Positions 40,753 to 49,224 of a stretch of 64,000 nucleotides of DNA are shown in pieces; within the stretch, counting starts at the first letter, position 1; every line of letters starts with the position of its first letter. The translations under genes and the position numbers were made by a program. The notes below the pieces were generated by a model that saw only the letters and a list, made by a program, of their open reading frames with translations, searched no databases and had not been told where the DNA came from. Source of the DNA: Myxococcales bacterium (lineage in GTDB: Bacteria > Myxococcota_A > Bradymonadia > UBA7976 > UBA1532); assembly GCA_020633555.1 (NCBI GenBank), contig JACKDL010000009.1, positions 1 through 64,000 of the forward strand. Reading direction: 5' to 3'.

Positions 40753-43700
40753 TCACTGCACGGTCTGCTCGACGGAGGCCAGGGCGCCGCCCTGGCCGGC
40801 CCCGCCGGCGACGAAGAAGAAGGCGCTCTCCTGGGCGATGCCCATGAAGACGCGGTCCTCGGTCAGGCTGACGCCCAGGTTGTTCCAGTTGCGGATCCGT
40901 GGCGGGCCCTGGTTCTGGCAGCCGCCCAGGCCGGGCCGGCAGATCTCGCCCGAGATGCCGCTGCTGCTCGGCTGGCCGTTCTGGCCGCCCAGCATGAACA
41001 GGAAGCCGTTGGCCGAGCCGGCGCCGTAGCCCGCCGCCGCGCCGGTGGCGGACACCGGCTGCAGGGCGCCCAGATCGCCGTCGGCGCCCACCAGGCCGGC
41101 CTCGGCCACGTTCACCAGGCCGTTCGGGCCGCGGCCCGAGCCGAGCCAGATCCAGGTGGCGCCCTCGGCGATGACGGTGAGATCCGCGCGGGTGGCGGTC
41201 CAGGCGCTCAGATCGGCCCGGGGCTGGGCCAGGCGGCTGGCCGCCTGCTGCCACGGGGCCACCACGTCGGTGTCGCCCACCCGGGTGATGCGGGTCCACG
41301 CCCAGGTGTCGAGCGGGCCGCCGGCGCCCTCGCCGCCGAAGGCGTACAGGAAGGTGTCGCCCGAGCCGTCGGGCGCCGCGGCGGCCACCACGGCGGCGCC
41401 GGCGCGGGGGCCGTCCAGGGGTTCGACGGCGTGCCACAGGCCCAGGGCGCCCGGGGGCAGCGGCGTGGTCGCAGGGTCACTCTCGACGCCGGTGTCCAGC
41501 CAGGTCACACCGGCCACCTGGGCCACCAGACCCACGGTGTCGGGGCCGTCGCCGGCCGCCGCCGTGCGGTAGACGCGGTAGCCGCTGGCGCCGTCCACGG
41601 GGGCCCAGGTGAGCTGCAGGTGCAGGCCGTCGGCCGCCGGGAGCTGAAGCACCATGACCTCGCCGGGCAGGCTCTCACCCCCCGGGTTGTTGGGGTCGTC
41701 GCCGGGGAACACGGCGCTCACGCGGTAGTGCCAGATGCCCGCGCCCAGGCCGGTGGGGGCCTCCTCGTCGAGGAACAGCGCCAGATCCACCACCTCGGGG
41801 CCGGCCAGCGGGTCGAGCACCTGGGCCCGCCACACGGTGTCGACGGCGGCGGTGCCGTCGGAACCGCCCACCAGGTACAGGAAGTCGCCGATGCGCGCGC
41901 TGCCCGCCCGGGTGCGGGGCGCCGGCAGGGCCGCCCGCTCGTCGCGCCAGTCGCCGATGTTGCCGAACAGATCCACCTGCGCCGCCTCGACGCTGGCCAG
42001 GGCGTTGGCAGGGGCCCCGGCGTCGCCGCCGATGGCGTAGAGGAAGCGCGAGGCCTCGGTGGGCCGCGCGGCCTCCAGCGCGAGCGCCCGCCGGGCGGTG
42101 CCCATGGGGCTGGCCTCTTGCCAGGGGTTCAGGTTCTGGGCCGGGGTCTTGATGCTCAGCGCCGAGTAGTCGAAGTACGCGCCGTCGGCCCGGGTGAGGC
42201 GCACCACGCACACGCTGCCCGCAGGGAACTGGTCGCTGGGCAAGGTGACGTCCACCTCGGTGGGCGTGAGCGTGGCGGCGGCCACGACGCCGGCGGCCTG
42301 GCCCTCGCCGCCGTCGGGCGTGCGGCAGCGCAGGTCGACGGACACCGGCCCGTCGCCGAAGCCGGCGCCCGCCAGGGTGGCCGCCTGTGGGGCGTTGCCG
42401 TCGAGGCTGGCCGGCGTCACTTCGCGCACCACGGGCGGCTCGTCGGGCACCACGGTGACGGCTTCGCGGGTCACGCCCACGGTGGCGTCGGGGTTGACGA
42501 TCACCAGGTCATAGGCGCCCGGGGCCAGGTCGGGGGGCACCACCGCGGTCAGGCGATCGGCGTCCACGAACACCACCGCGCGCAGCGGGCTGGCAGGGGC
42601 GCCCTCCACGGGCACGCTGGGGGTCAGGTAGGCCCGCGGGGTGGCCTGGAAGCCGGCGTCCGGGCCGTCCACGCGGTCGATGACCACCGCCGTCGGCGCG
42701 TCGGGCGCGGCGAAGGGCGGCTGCACGGTCACGGCGGCCACGCTCAGGTCGTCGGTGACGGTCAGGCCGTCCTCCAGGCGGCCCACGCAGCCCAGCTCGC
42801 TGGTGACCTGCACCGACCACAAGCCCGGGGTCAGGCCCTGCGGCAGGGTCACGCGGATCTGGTTGGGGCGGCCCGCCCGCGGGGTGCCCGCCAGGACCTC
42901 GGCCTCGCCCTGGGGGCCCTCGAAGCGCACCTCGGCGGGCGGCGCCTCGAGGCGGCTGGTGAAGACCGTGGCCTGCAGGGTGATGCCGTTGTAGTCCACC
43001 GGCGGATCCACGAAGAACACCACCGGGCGGGGAGCCACCTGCACGGCGGCGTCGACGCTGGCCTCGCAGCCGTCGGCGTTGGTCACGGTCACCGGGTAGG
43101 TGCCCGGATCCACCGCGTCCTCCACGGTCACGCGCAGGCGGGTGTCGTCGATGAACTCGACGGGCGCCGCCCGGTCGCCCAGGCGCACCGTGCTCACCGG
43201 CGTGAAGTCGCGGCCCACGATGTCGAAGGCGTCCTGGGCGCGCTCGCACACCACGTCGGGCTCGATGGCCTCGATGACCGGCACGGGCACCACGTAGAAG
43301 ATCTCGGCGCTGGCCGCGGCGCACTGGCCCTGGCCCGGGTTGGCCACGGCCACCTCCACCGCGCCTTGGGGCACGCTGCCCTGGGGCAGGGTCACGGTGA
43401 TGGCCGTGCAGGCCCGGGCGCCCGCCCGCTGGGGCAGGGCCTCGCAGCCGCCCAGGCTGGCGATGGCGAAGGGCTGGCCGGCCAGGGTCAGCGTGGGCCC
43501 GACGCCGTCGATCTCCAGGAAGCCGGTGCCCTGGATGGTGAGCTCGCGGTCGCCGGCCTCGATGCACACGCTGGCCGGGGCCACCTCCACCAGGCTCAGG
43601 GTGGGCGGCACCGCCAGCAGGTCGGGGGTCTCGCTGCTGCAGCCGGCGGGGGCCGGGTTGGTCACCCGCACGGGCGGCGCACCGGGGGCGAGCGCCCCCT

Positions 43701-46092
43701 GGGCCACGCTCACCCGCAGGGTCGAGCACATCTGCCAGGTCAGCGCGCCCACGGTGCGCTCGGCGCAGTCCTCCAGGGCGGTCACCTGGGCCACGGCGTC
43801 GCCGAAGGCCACGGTGGGCTGCAGGTCACCGATGGCCATGAAGTCGCTGCCGGTGATCATCACCGCCCGGGCGCCATCGTCGGTGCACAGGAAGTCGGGG
43901 GCCACCGCCGCCACCGTCGGGGGCGCCACCACGGCCACGGGCTGCTGGGCCAGATCGGCGCTGCAGCCAGCGGGATCGGGGTTGGTGACGGCCACCACGG
44001 CGTCGCCGCCGTCCAGGGTGGCGGGATCCACCGTCAGCACCAGGGCGTTGCAGCTCGTGACGGCGTGGCCCTCGACGGCCACGTCGCCGCAGTCGGCGGG
44101 CGCGATGGCCTCGGCGGCCAGGGGCACGCCGTCCAGGGTCACCGTGGGCGGGGCGCCGTCCACCGTGACGAAGTGATCGCCCCGCACGGTGAAGGCCACC
44201 GGCCCACCGGCGCAGATCAGCGGCGGCTCCAGGGCGTCGATGCGCGGCGCGGGCACCGCCACCAGGGCGCCGGCGTCGGTGGCCTCGCAGCCCACGGGAT
44301 CGGGGTTCACCACCCGCACCGTGGCCACCAGGCTGTCGGCGTCGGCCTCGAAGGCGAAGGTGCCCTGGGCCAGGTTCACGGTGACGGCCGCGCAGGTCTG
44401 CAGGTTGCCCAGGGGCACCGGCACCGGCTGGCAGTCGTCCATCGAGGTGATGGTCACCGCCTCACCGGCGAAGGTGATGGCGGGCTGCTCATCGCCGTAC
44501 TGCAGGAAGCCGGCGCCGCGCACGATGACCTGGCGGTCGCCCTGGGCGTCGCACACCAGCGGCGGCTCGGCGGCGTCGATGCGCGGCGCGGGCAGCACGG
44601 TGAGCAGATCGGGGCTCTCGGAGCCGCAGCCGGCGGGCTGGGGGTTGGTCACCGTCACCCCCGGCTGCAGGAAGCCGCCGTCGTCCACCATGGGCAGGCC
44701 CTGGGGCGCCCGCACGGTCATCCGGGCGCAGCGGCGCACGGTGCTGCGGGGCACGGGCAGGGCGTCGCACTCGGCGAAGCCCACCACCGCCAGATCCAGG
44801 TCGCCGAACTGCACGGTGGGCGGGGTGCCGTCCACCTCGATGAAGCCCGTGCCCACCAGCTCCACGTCGCGGTCGCCCTCGGCGGTGCAGATGGCGGGGG
44901 GCACGGCCTCGCTCAGCGTGGGCTCGGGCACCAGCACGAAGGCCTCGGGCAGCACGGCCTCGCAGCCAGCGGGCCCCGGGTTGGTGAGCGTGAAGGTGGG
45001 CAGGTAGGGCTCGGGCGCGTCAACCGCCACCGGCAGCACCACCCGGGCCTCGGTGCAGGTGCGCACGGTCAGGCCCTGGGTCTCCAGGTCCTGGCAGGTG
45101 CCCAGCAGCTCGCGCACCTCCAGGGTCACCGGCGCGCCGGCCGCGTCGGTCATCACCACGGTGGGCAGGGTGCCGTCCACGGCCAGCAGGTCCTGACCGC
45201 GCAGGATGATCTCGCGCTCGCCCTCGGCCACGCAGGCCATGGCGGGCTCGGCCTCGGTGAGCGTGGGCGGGGGCACCACCCGCAGCATCAGGTCTTCTTC
45301 GGTGCGGCAGGGCGCCGGATCCGGGTTGCCGACGCTGACGGCGTGGTAGCCCACCGGCAGGGCGTCCTGGGCCAGCGGCACGTCGGCGCCGGTGCACAGC
45401 TCGCCGGGGATCACGGCGTGGGGCACGGGAGCGCAGCCGTCGAAGGCCCCGACCCCGAAGGCCGGCGCCTCGCCGATGGCCACGGTGGCGGGCTGCCCGT
45501 CGATGACCGCGAAGCTGGCCCCATCGAAGCGCAGCGCGCGGTCGCCCTGGGCCAGGCAGGTCAGCCGCGGCTGGAAGTCGGCCACCGAGGGCCGGTCCAG
45601 CGCCGCCAGGTGGGCGGGCGCCTGGGCCACCTCGCCCGTGGGGTTGGTGAGGGTCACGTCGTAGACCGCCGCCGGCAGCAGGCCGGGCTCCCCCGTGGCG
45701 TCCACCACCAGCGCCTGATCAACCGTCAGCGTCATCTGCTGCTGGCCCTGCCAGGTGAGCTTGCTGGCGTTCGCCTGCTCGAGCTCGCCCCCGTAGGTGA
45801 TGGGGACGGGCGCCTCGACGGATGCCCCGTCCAGCGCCAGCGCGCCCGTCAGCGTTACCGTCGGCAGCGCTGTGCGCGGCGCGTTCGGCACGTCGATGGG
45901 CGCCGGCGCGAAGGCCGCCCCGTGCAGCGCCACCTCGGTGGTGAGCTGCTCGCGGCAGACATACCCCGGCAGCACCGGGCTGGCCGCCTGCTCGGGGGCC
46001 GTGAAGGTGGGTGAGGGCCCCTCGATCTTGGCCTCACAGGCCAACATCGCGAGGGCTACGGGCCCAAGCAGGCCCATCCGTCGTGGCGACAT
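40753..46092 (-). CDS. Large IPT/TIG-repeat lipoprotein with Kelch-like C-terminus
   Basis: The 1779-residue protein has a lipoprotein signal (LAMLAC, Cys19). About seven ~105-residue repeats follow. Each begins like PAPRIDAAEPPLVC and continues GDRQVIVRGAGFLQ, then a four-cysteine pattern, ending VxVTNPxPxGC. These are IPT/TIG immunoglobulin-like units with added disulphides. Three shorter IPT-like units follow (for example PVVFFVDPP). The C-terminal third has an FN3-like segment (LQLTWAPVDGASGYRVYR) and Kelch-type blades (FLYAIGG, FLYLVGGSDG, FLYAFGGEGAG, FLFMLGGQNG). It is clearly a cell-surface protein; adhesion or scaffolding is inference. It is transcribed divergently from the adaptor gene and leads a barrel gene. 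Confidence 0.85.
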   Translation of the reverse strand: MSPRRMGLLGPVALAMLACEAKIEGPSPTFTAPEQAASPVLPGYVCREQLTTEVALHGAAFAPAPIDVPNAPRTALPTVTLTGALALDGASVEAPVPITYGGELEQANASKLTWQGQQQMTLTVDQALVVDATGEPGLLPAAVYDVTLTNPTGEVAQAPAHLAALDRPSVADFQPRLTCLAQGDRALRFDGASFAVIDGQPATVAIGEAPAFGVGAFDGCAPVPHAVIPGELCTGADVPLAQDALPVGYHAVSVGNPDPAPCRTEEDLMLRVVPPPTLTEAEPAMACVAEGEREIILRGQDLLAVDGTLPTVVMTDAAGAPVTLEVRELLGTCQDLETQGLTVRTCTEARVVLPVAVDAPEPYLPTFTLTNPGPAGCEAVLPEAFVLVPEPTLSEAVPPAICTAEGDRDVELVGTGFIEVDGTPPTVQFGDLDLAVVGFAECDALPVPRSTVRRCARMTVRAPQGLPMVDDGGFLQPGVTVTNPQPAGCGSESPDLLTVLPAPRIDAAEPPLVCDAQGDRQVIVRGAGFLQYGDEQPAITFAGEAVTITSMDDCQPVPVPLGNLQTCAAVTVNLAQGTFAFEADADSLVATVRVVNPDPVGCEATDAGALVAVPAPRIDALEPPLICAGGPVAFTVRGDHFVTVDGAPPTVTLDGVPLAAEAIAPADCGDVAVEGHAVTSCNALVLTVDPATLDGGDAVVAVTNPDPAGCSADLAQQPVAVVAPPTVAAVAPDFLCTDDGARAVMITGSDFMAIGDLQPTVAFGDAVAQVTALEDCAERTVGALTWQMCSTLRVSVAQGALAPGAPPVRVTNPAPAGCSSETPDLLAVPPTLSLVEVAPASVCIEAGDRELTIQGTGFLEIDGVGPTLTLAGQPFAIASLGGCEALPQRAGARACTAITVTLPQGSVPQGAVEVAVANPGQGQCAAASAEIFYVVPVPVIEAIEPDVVCERAQDAFDIVGRDFTPVSTVRLGDRAAPVEFIDDTRLRVTVEDAVDPGTYPVTVTNADGCEASVDAAVQVAPRPVVFFVDPPVDYNGITLQATVFTSRLEAPPAEVRFEGPQGEAEVLAGTPRAGRPNQIRVTLPQGLTPGLWSVQVTSELGCVGRLEDGLTVTDDLSVAAVTVQPPFAAPDAPTAVVIDRVDGPDAGFQATPRAYLTPSVPVEGAPASPLRAVVFVDADRLTAVVPPDLAPGAYDLVIVNPDATVGVTREAVTVVPDEPPVVREVTPASLDGNAPQAATLAGAGFGDGPVSVDLRCRTPDGGEGQAAGVVAAATLTPTEVDVTLPSDQFPAGSVCVVRLTRADGAYFDYSALSIKTPAQNLNPWQEASPMGTARRALALEAARPTEASRFLYAIGGDAGAPANALASVEAAQVDLFGNIGDWRDERAALPAPRTRAGSARIGDFLYLVGGSDGTAAVDTVWRAQVLDPLAGPEVVDLALFLDEEAPTGLGAGIWHYRVSAVFPGDDPNNPGGESLPGEVMVLQLPAADGLHLQLTWAPVDGASGYRVYRTAAAGDGPDTVGLVAQVAGVTWLDTGVESDPATTPLPPGALGLWHAVEPLDGPRAGAAVVAAAAPDGSGDTFLYAFGGEGAGGPLDTWAWTRITRVGDTDVVAPWQQAASRLAQPRADLSAWTATRADLTVIAEGATWIWLGSGRGPNGLVNVAEAGLVGADGDLGALQPVSATGAAAGYGAGSANGFLFMLGGQNGQPSSSGISGEICRPGLGGCQNQGPPRIRNWNNLGVSLTEDRVFMGIAQESAFFFVAGGAGQGGALASVEQTVQ

Positions 46093-46206
46093 GTCGCACT
46101 CCGCTGTCTGGTCTCCCGGTCCAGAAAACTAACAAGGCGCCCATGTGTCCGCGTGGTCCGCCGTGGAGAAACCGTATTCGTTTCGGCTACACCCGGCTCG
46201 CCACCG

Positions 46207-46234
46207 TTGATCCCCGGCGGGGACCGCCTACACT
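46207..46234 (+). promoter_or_regulatory. Sigma70-type promoter, near-leaderless
   Basis: TTGATC (46207-46212) and TACACT (46229-46234) are separated by 16 bases. The -10 ends 9 bases before the ATG at 46243, so the leader would be at most about two bases. No ribosome site is present. Confidence 0.5.
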
Positions 46235-46242
46235 GGCCGCCC

Positions 46243-47421
46243 ATGCCGCTGCCTCGCCTGATCGTTGCCATCGTCTGCCTGGGCCTGTGGGCCTGTGGGC
46301 CGGGCGGTGAGCCCGGCGGGAAGGGCGGCCCGAAGGGCAAGGGCGAGGGCGGCGCGGACGCCGGGGCCCCCGCGCCCGTCGAGGTGCGCCCGGCCGAGGT
46401 GGGGCCCGTGCGCGACGGACTCGAGGCCACCGGCACCGTCGAGGCCGAGCGCACCGCCATCCTGCGCGCCCGGGTGGGCGGCACCCTGCCCCACTTCACC
46501 CTGGACGAGGGCAGCCCCGTGCAGGCCGACAAGCCGCTGCTGCGCGTGCTGCGGCCGGAGTTCGGCACCGTCCTGAGCAAGGCCCGCGCCCAGCACGAGA
46601 AGGCCCGCCGGGACGCCCAGGCCCTGGCCACCCTGAGCAAGGACGGGCTGGTGCCCACCCAGGAGCTGGAGGAGGCCCGCTTCGCCGCCCGCCAGGCCAA
46701 GCTGGAGGTGGAGCGGCTGCAAGACGAGGCGGGTCTGGAGCGCGTGAGCTCGCCCATCGACGGGGTGATCACCGTGCGCCGGGTGCAGCCGGGCGAGGCG
46801 GTGAGCCCGGGCGCCGAGCTGTTCCAGGTGGCCGATCTGGGCGCGTTGTGGGTGCACCTGCGCCTGCCCGAGCGCCACCTGCCCAAGCTGAAGGTGGGCC
46901 TGCCGGTGCAGGTGGAGGCCGACGGCCTGGGCGAGGCGCTGACGGGGCGGGTGGCCCGCATCGCGCCGGTGGTGGATCCGGCCAGCGGCACCGCCAAGGT
47001 CACCGTGGATCTGAGCGACGGGCTGGCCCCGGGCGGCGGGCGGCTGCGGCCCGGCATGTACGTGCGCTGCCGCATCATCGTGGACACCCGGCCCCAGGCG
47101 GTGAAGGTGCCGCGGCGGGCGCTGGTGCAGGCCGACGACCGCACGGCGGTGTTCGTGGTGGTGGACGGCAAGGCCCGCAAGCGCGCGGTGGAGCTGGGCT
47201 ACGCCGACGGCGACCGGGTGCAGGTGGTGACGGGCGTGCAGGCGGGCGAGCCGGTGATCGTGTTCGGCCAGCGCGGCCTGGATGACGGCGCCGCGGTGAA
47301 GCCCGTGGCGCCCCCCGGCGAGGCGAAGCAGGTGGGCGAGGCCGTGCGGGTGGCCCCCGCCGAGGGCGCGGGCGCGAAGGCCCGGGGCCCGGACGCCGGC
47401 AGCGACGGAGGCACCCCTTGA
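46243..47421 (+). CDS. RND/HlyD-type membrane fusion (adaptor) lipoprotein
   Basis: The 392-residue protein is a lipoprotein (LGLWAC, Cys18) with a Gly/Lys linker. It has the order typical of periplasmic adaptors: beta strand (EVRPAEVGPVRDGLEATGTVEA), half-lipoyl motif (ILRARVGGTLPHFTLDEGSPV), alpha hairpin with KARAQHEKARRDAQAL and GLVPTQELEEARFAARQAKLEVERL, then second lipoyl half (SSPIDGVITVRRVQPGEAVSPG), beta barrel and membrane-proximal domain (KVPRRALVQADDRTAVFVV). Such adaptors bridge an inner-membrane pump and a TolC channel. Unusually no pump or channel gene adjoins it; its stop overlaps an Opp-type ATPase start (TTGA). Confidence 0.9.
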   Translation: MPLPRLIVAIVCLGLWACGPGGEPGGKGGPKGKGEGGADAGAPAPVEVRPAEVGPVRDGLEATGTVEAERTAILRARVGGTLPHFTLDEGSPVQADKPLLRVLRPEFGTVLSKARAQHEKARRDAQALATLSKDGLVPTQELEEARFAARQAKLEVERLQDEAGLERVSSPIDGVITVRRVQPGEAVSPGAELFQVADLGALWVHLRLPERHLPKLKVGLPVQVEADGLGEALTGRVARIAPVVDPASGTAKVTVDLSDGLAPGGGRLRPGMYVRCRIIVDTRPQAVKVPRRALVQADDRTAVFVVVDGKARKRAVELGYADGDRVQVVTGVQAGEPVIVFGQRGLDDGAAVKPVAPPGEAKQVGEAVRVAPAEGAGAKARGPDAGSDGGTP

Positions 47422-48392
47422 GCGCGACCCCTCTGCTCAACGTGCGCGGGCTGGTGAAGCACTTCCCGGTGAAGCGCGGGCTGATCCCCAAGGTGGTGGC
47501 CCAGGTCAAAGCGGTGGACGGGGTGGACTTCCAGGTGCTGCCCGGCCAGGCCGTGGGCCTGGTGGGCGAGAGCGGCTGCGGCAAGACCACCACCGGCCGC
47601 TGCGTGCTGCGGCTCATCGAGCCCACCGCGGGCGAGATCACCTTCGACGGGCAGGACGTGCGCGCCCTGGACGCCGCCGGCCTGCGGGCCCTGCGGCGCC
47701 GGGTGCAGATCATCTTCCAGGACCCCTACGGCAGCCTGAACCCGCGGCGCACCATCTACGAGACCCTGGCCGAGCCCATCGCCTTCCACGGGCTGGCCCA
47801 GGGCCGCGCCGAGCTCGAGGCCCGGGTGGCCGCCCTGCTGACGCGGGTGGGCCTGGACCCCGACTACATGGGCCGCTACCCCCACGAGTTCAGCGGCGGC
47901 CAGCGGCAGCGGGTGGGCATCGCCCGGGCCCTGGCGGTGGAGCCCGACTTCATCGTCTGCGACGAGCCGGTGTCGGCCCTGGACGTGAGCGTCCAGGCGC
48001 AGATCCTGAACCTGCTGGCGGATCTGCGCCGCGAGCTGAGCCTGAGCTACCTGTTCATCGCCCACGACCTGGCCGTGGTGCGGCACCTGTGCGACGTGGT
48101 GGCGGTGATGTACCTGGGGCGCATCGTCGAGGTGGGCCCGGTGGACGCCATCTTCCGGGCGCCCCAGCACCCCTACACCCGGGCGCTGCTGAGCGCGGTG
48201 CCCGTGCCCCGCCCGGGCGGGCGGCCCGACCGGGTGAAGCTGGAGGGCGACGTGCCCACGCCCCTGGATCCGCCGCCGGGGTGCGCCTTCCACCCGCGCT
48301 GCCCCATCGCGGGCCCGGAGTGCAGCCGCACGGCCCCCACGCTGAGCCCCGCCGCCCAGGCCGGGCACCAGGTGGCGTGCCTGAAGGCCTGA
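47418..48392 (+). CDS. Oligopeptide/dipeptide ABC transporter ATP-binding protein (OppF/DppF-type)
   Basis: The 324 residues contain Walker A GESGCGKTT (50-58), Q-loop IIFQDPYGSLNPR, signature EFSGGQRQRVGIARAL, Walker B FIVCDEPVSALDVSVQAQ and H-loop FIAHDLAVV. The C-terminal oligo_HPY domain (APQHPYTRALLSAVP and GCAFHPRCPIAGPEC, whose cysteines bind an iron-sulfur cluster in some members) identifies an OppF/DppF subunit. These usually work with OppD and two permeases, none of which is here. TTG start overlaps the adaptor gene stop. It may serve transporters encoded elsewhere; a link to the adaptor is possible but unproven. Confidence 0.93.
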   Translation: MSATPLLNVRGLVKHFPVKRGLIPKVVAQVKAVDGVDFQVLPGQAVGLVGESGCGKTTTGRCVLRLIEPTAGEITFDGQDVRALDAAGLRALRRRVQIIFQDPYGSLNPRRTIYETLAEPIAFHGLAQGRAELEARVAALLTRVGLDPDYMGRYPHEFSGGQRQRVGIARALAVEPDFIVCDEPVSALDVSVQAQILNLLADLRRELSLSYLFIAHDLAVVRHLCDVVAVMYLGRIVEVGPVDAIFRAPQHPYTRALLSAVPVPRPGGRPDRVKLEGDVPTPLDPPPGCAFHPRCPIAGPECSRTAPTLSPAAQAGHQVACLKA

Positions 48393-48426
48393 GCCGCGCG
48401 GCGCAGGGCGGGGCCGGTCGGGCCGG

Positions 48427-49212
48427 TCAGCCCAGCAGCATCTTCACGCCGGCGGCGCCCAGGGCCACCACCACGCCCCAGCGGATGTAGGCAGCCCCCT
48501 TCTCGACGGCGAAACGCACGCCCAGGCGGCTGCCCACCAGGCCCCCCGAGGCCAGCAGCACGCCGGCCACCCACTCCACCTGGCCTGCCTGGCTGAACAC
48601 CAGCAGCACCACCGTGGTGTAGACGCCCACCAGCGCCACCTTCAGGGCGTTGCCGTGCACCAGATCAGTGCCCAGCAGGCGCACGCTCACCAAGAGCAGC
48701 GGCACCCCCACGCCCGCCTGGAACAGGCCGCCGTAGAGGCCCACGCCGAACAGGGCCAGCCACCCGCTGCGGCCGGGACGCTCCAGCGCGGGGCGGCCCG
48801 TGGGCACCAGCCAGTCGGGCCGGAAGGCCAGCGTGGCCGCCAGCAGCAGGAACACCACGCCGAAGCCCCAGCGGGTGCCCTCGGGCGAGATGCGCGTGGC
48901 CAGCAACGCCCCCAGCAGGGCGCCCGCCAGGGCCGGCGCGGCCGCGCGGGCCGTCAGGGGCCAGGGGCGCACCCCCTTCTGGTGGAAGGCGTGGGCCGAG
49001 ATCCACGCCTGGGCCCACACGGCCAGGCGGTTGGTGCCGTTGGCCAGCCGGGCGTCCATGCCGGTGAGCATGAGCAGCGGGACGGTGAGCGCCGAGCCGC
49101 CGCCCGCGAAGGCGTTCACGAAGCCGGCGGCGGCGCCCCCGCCCACCAGGAGCAGGGCGTGCAGGGGATCGATCACGGGGTGGGGATCCTCACGGGGATC
49201 AGTGGGGGGCAC
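48427..49212 (-). CDS. TauE/SafE (TSUP) family permease
   Basis: The 261-residue protein has about eight hydrophobic helices in two similar halves. First-half FVNAFAGGGSALTVPLLMLTGMDARLANGTNRLAV is the TSUP signature, mirrored by GLFQAGVGVPLLLVSVRLLGTDLVHGNALKVAL in the second. Members export sulfite, sulfoacetate or other sulfur or organic anions. The start is uncertain: GTG at 49212 is listed, but an internal GTG at 49176, with GAGG 11 bases before, gives a more typical N-terminus (MIDPLHALLLVGGG). It starts 12 bases after the penicillin-acylase stop on the same strand. Confidence 0.9.
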   Translation of the reverse strand: MPPTDPREDPHPVIDPLHALLLVGGGAAAGFVNAFAGGGSALTVPLLMLTGMDARLANGTNRLAVWAQAWISAHAFHQKGVRPWPLTARAAAPALAGALLGALLATRISPEGTRWGFGVVFLLLAATLAFRPDWLVPTGRPALERPGRSGWLALFGVGLYGGLFQAGVGVPLLLVSVRLLGTDLVHGNALKVALVGVYTTVVLLVFSQAGQVEWVAGVLLASGGLVGSRLGVRFAVEKGAAYIRWGVVVALGAAGVKMLLG

Positions 49213-49224
49213 ATCGGCGGGGCG

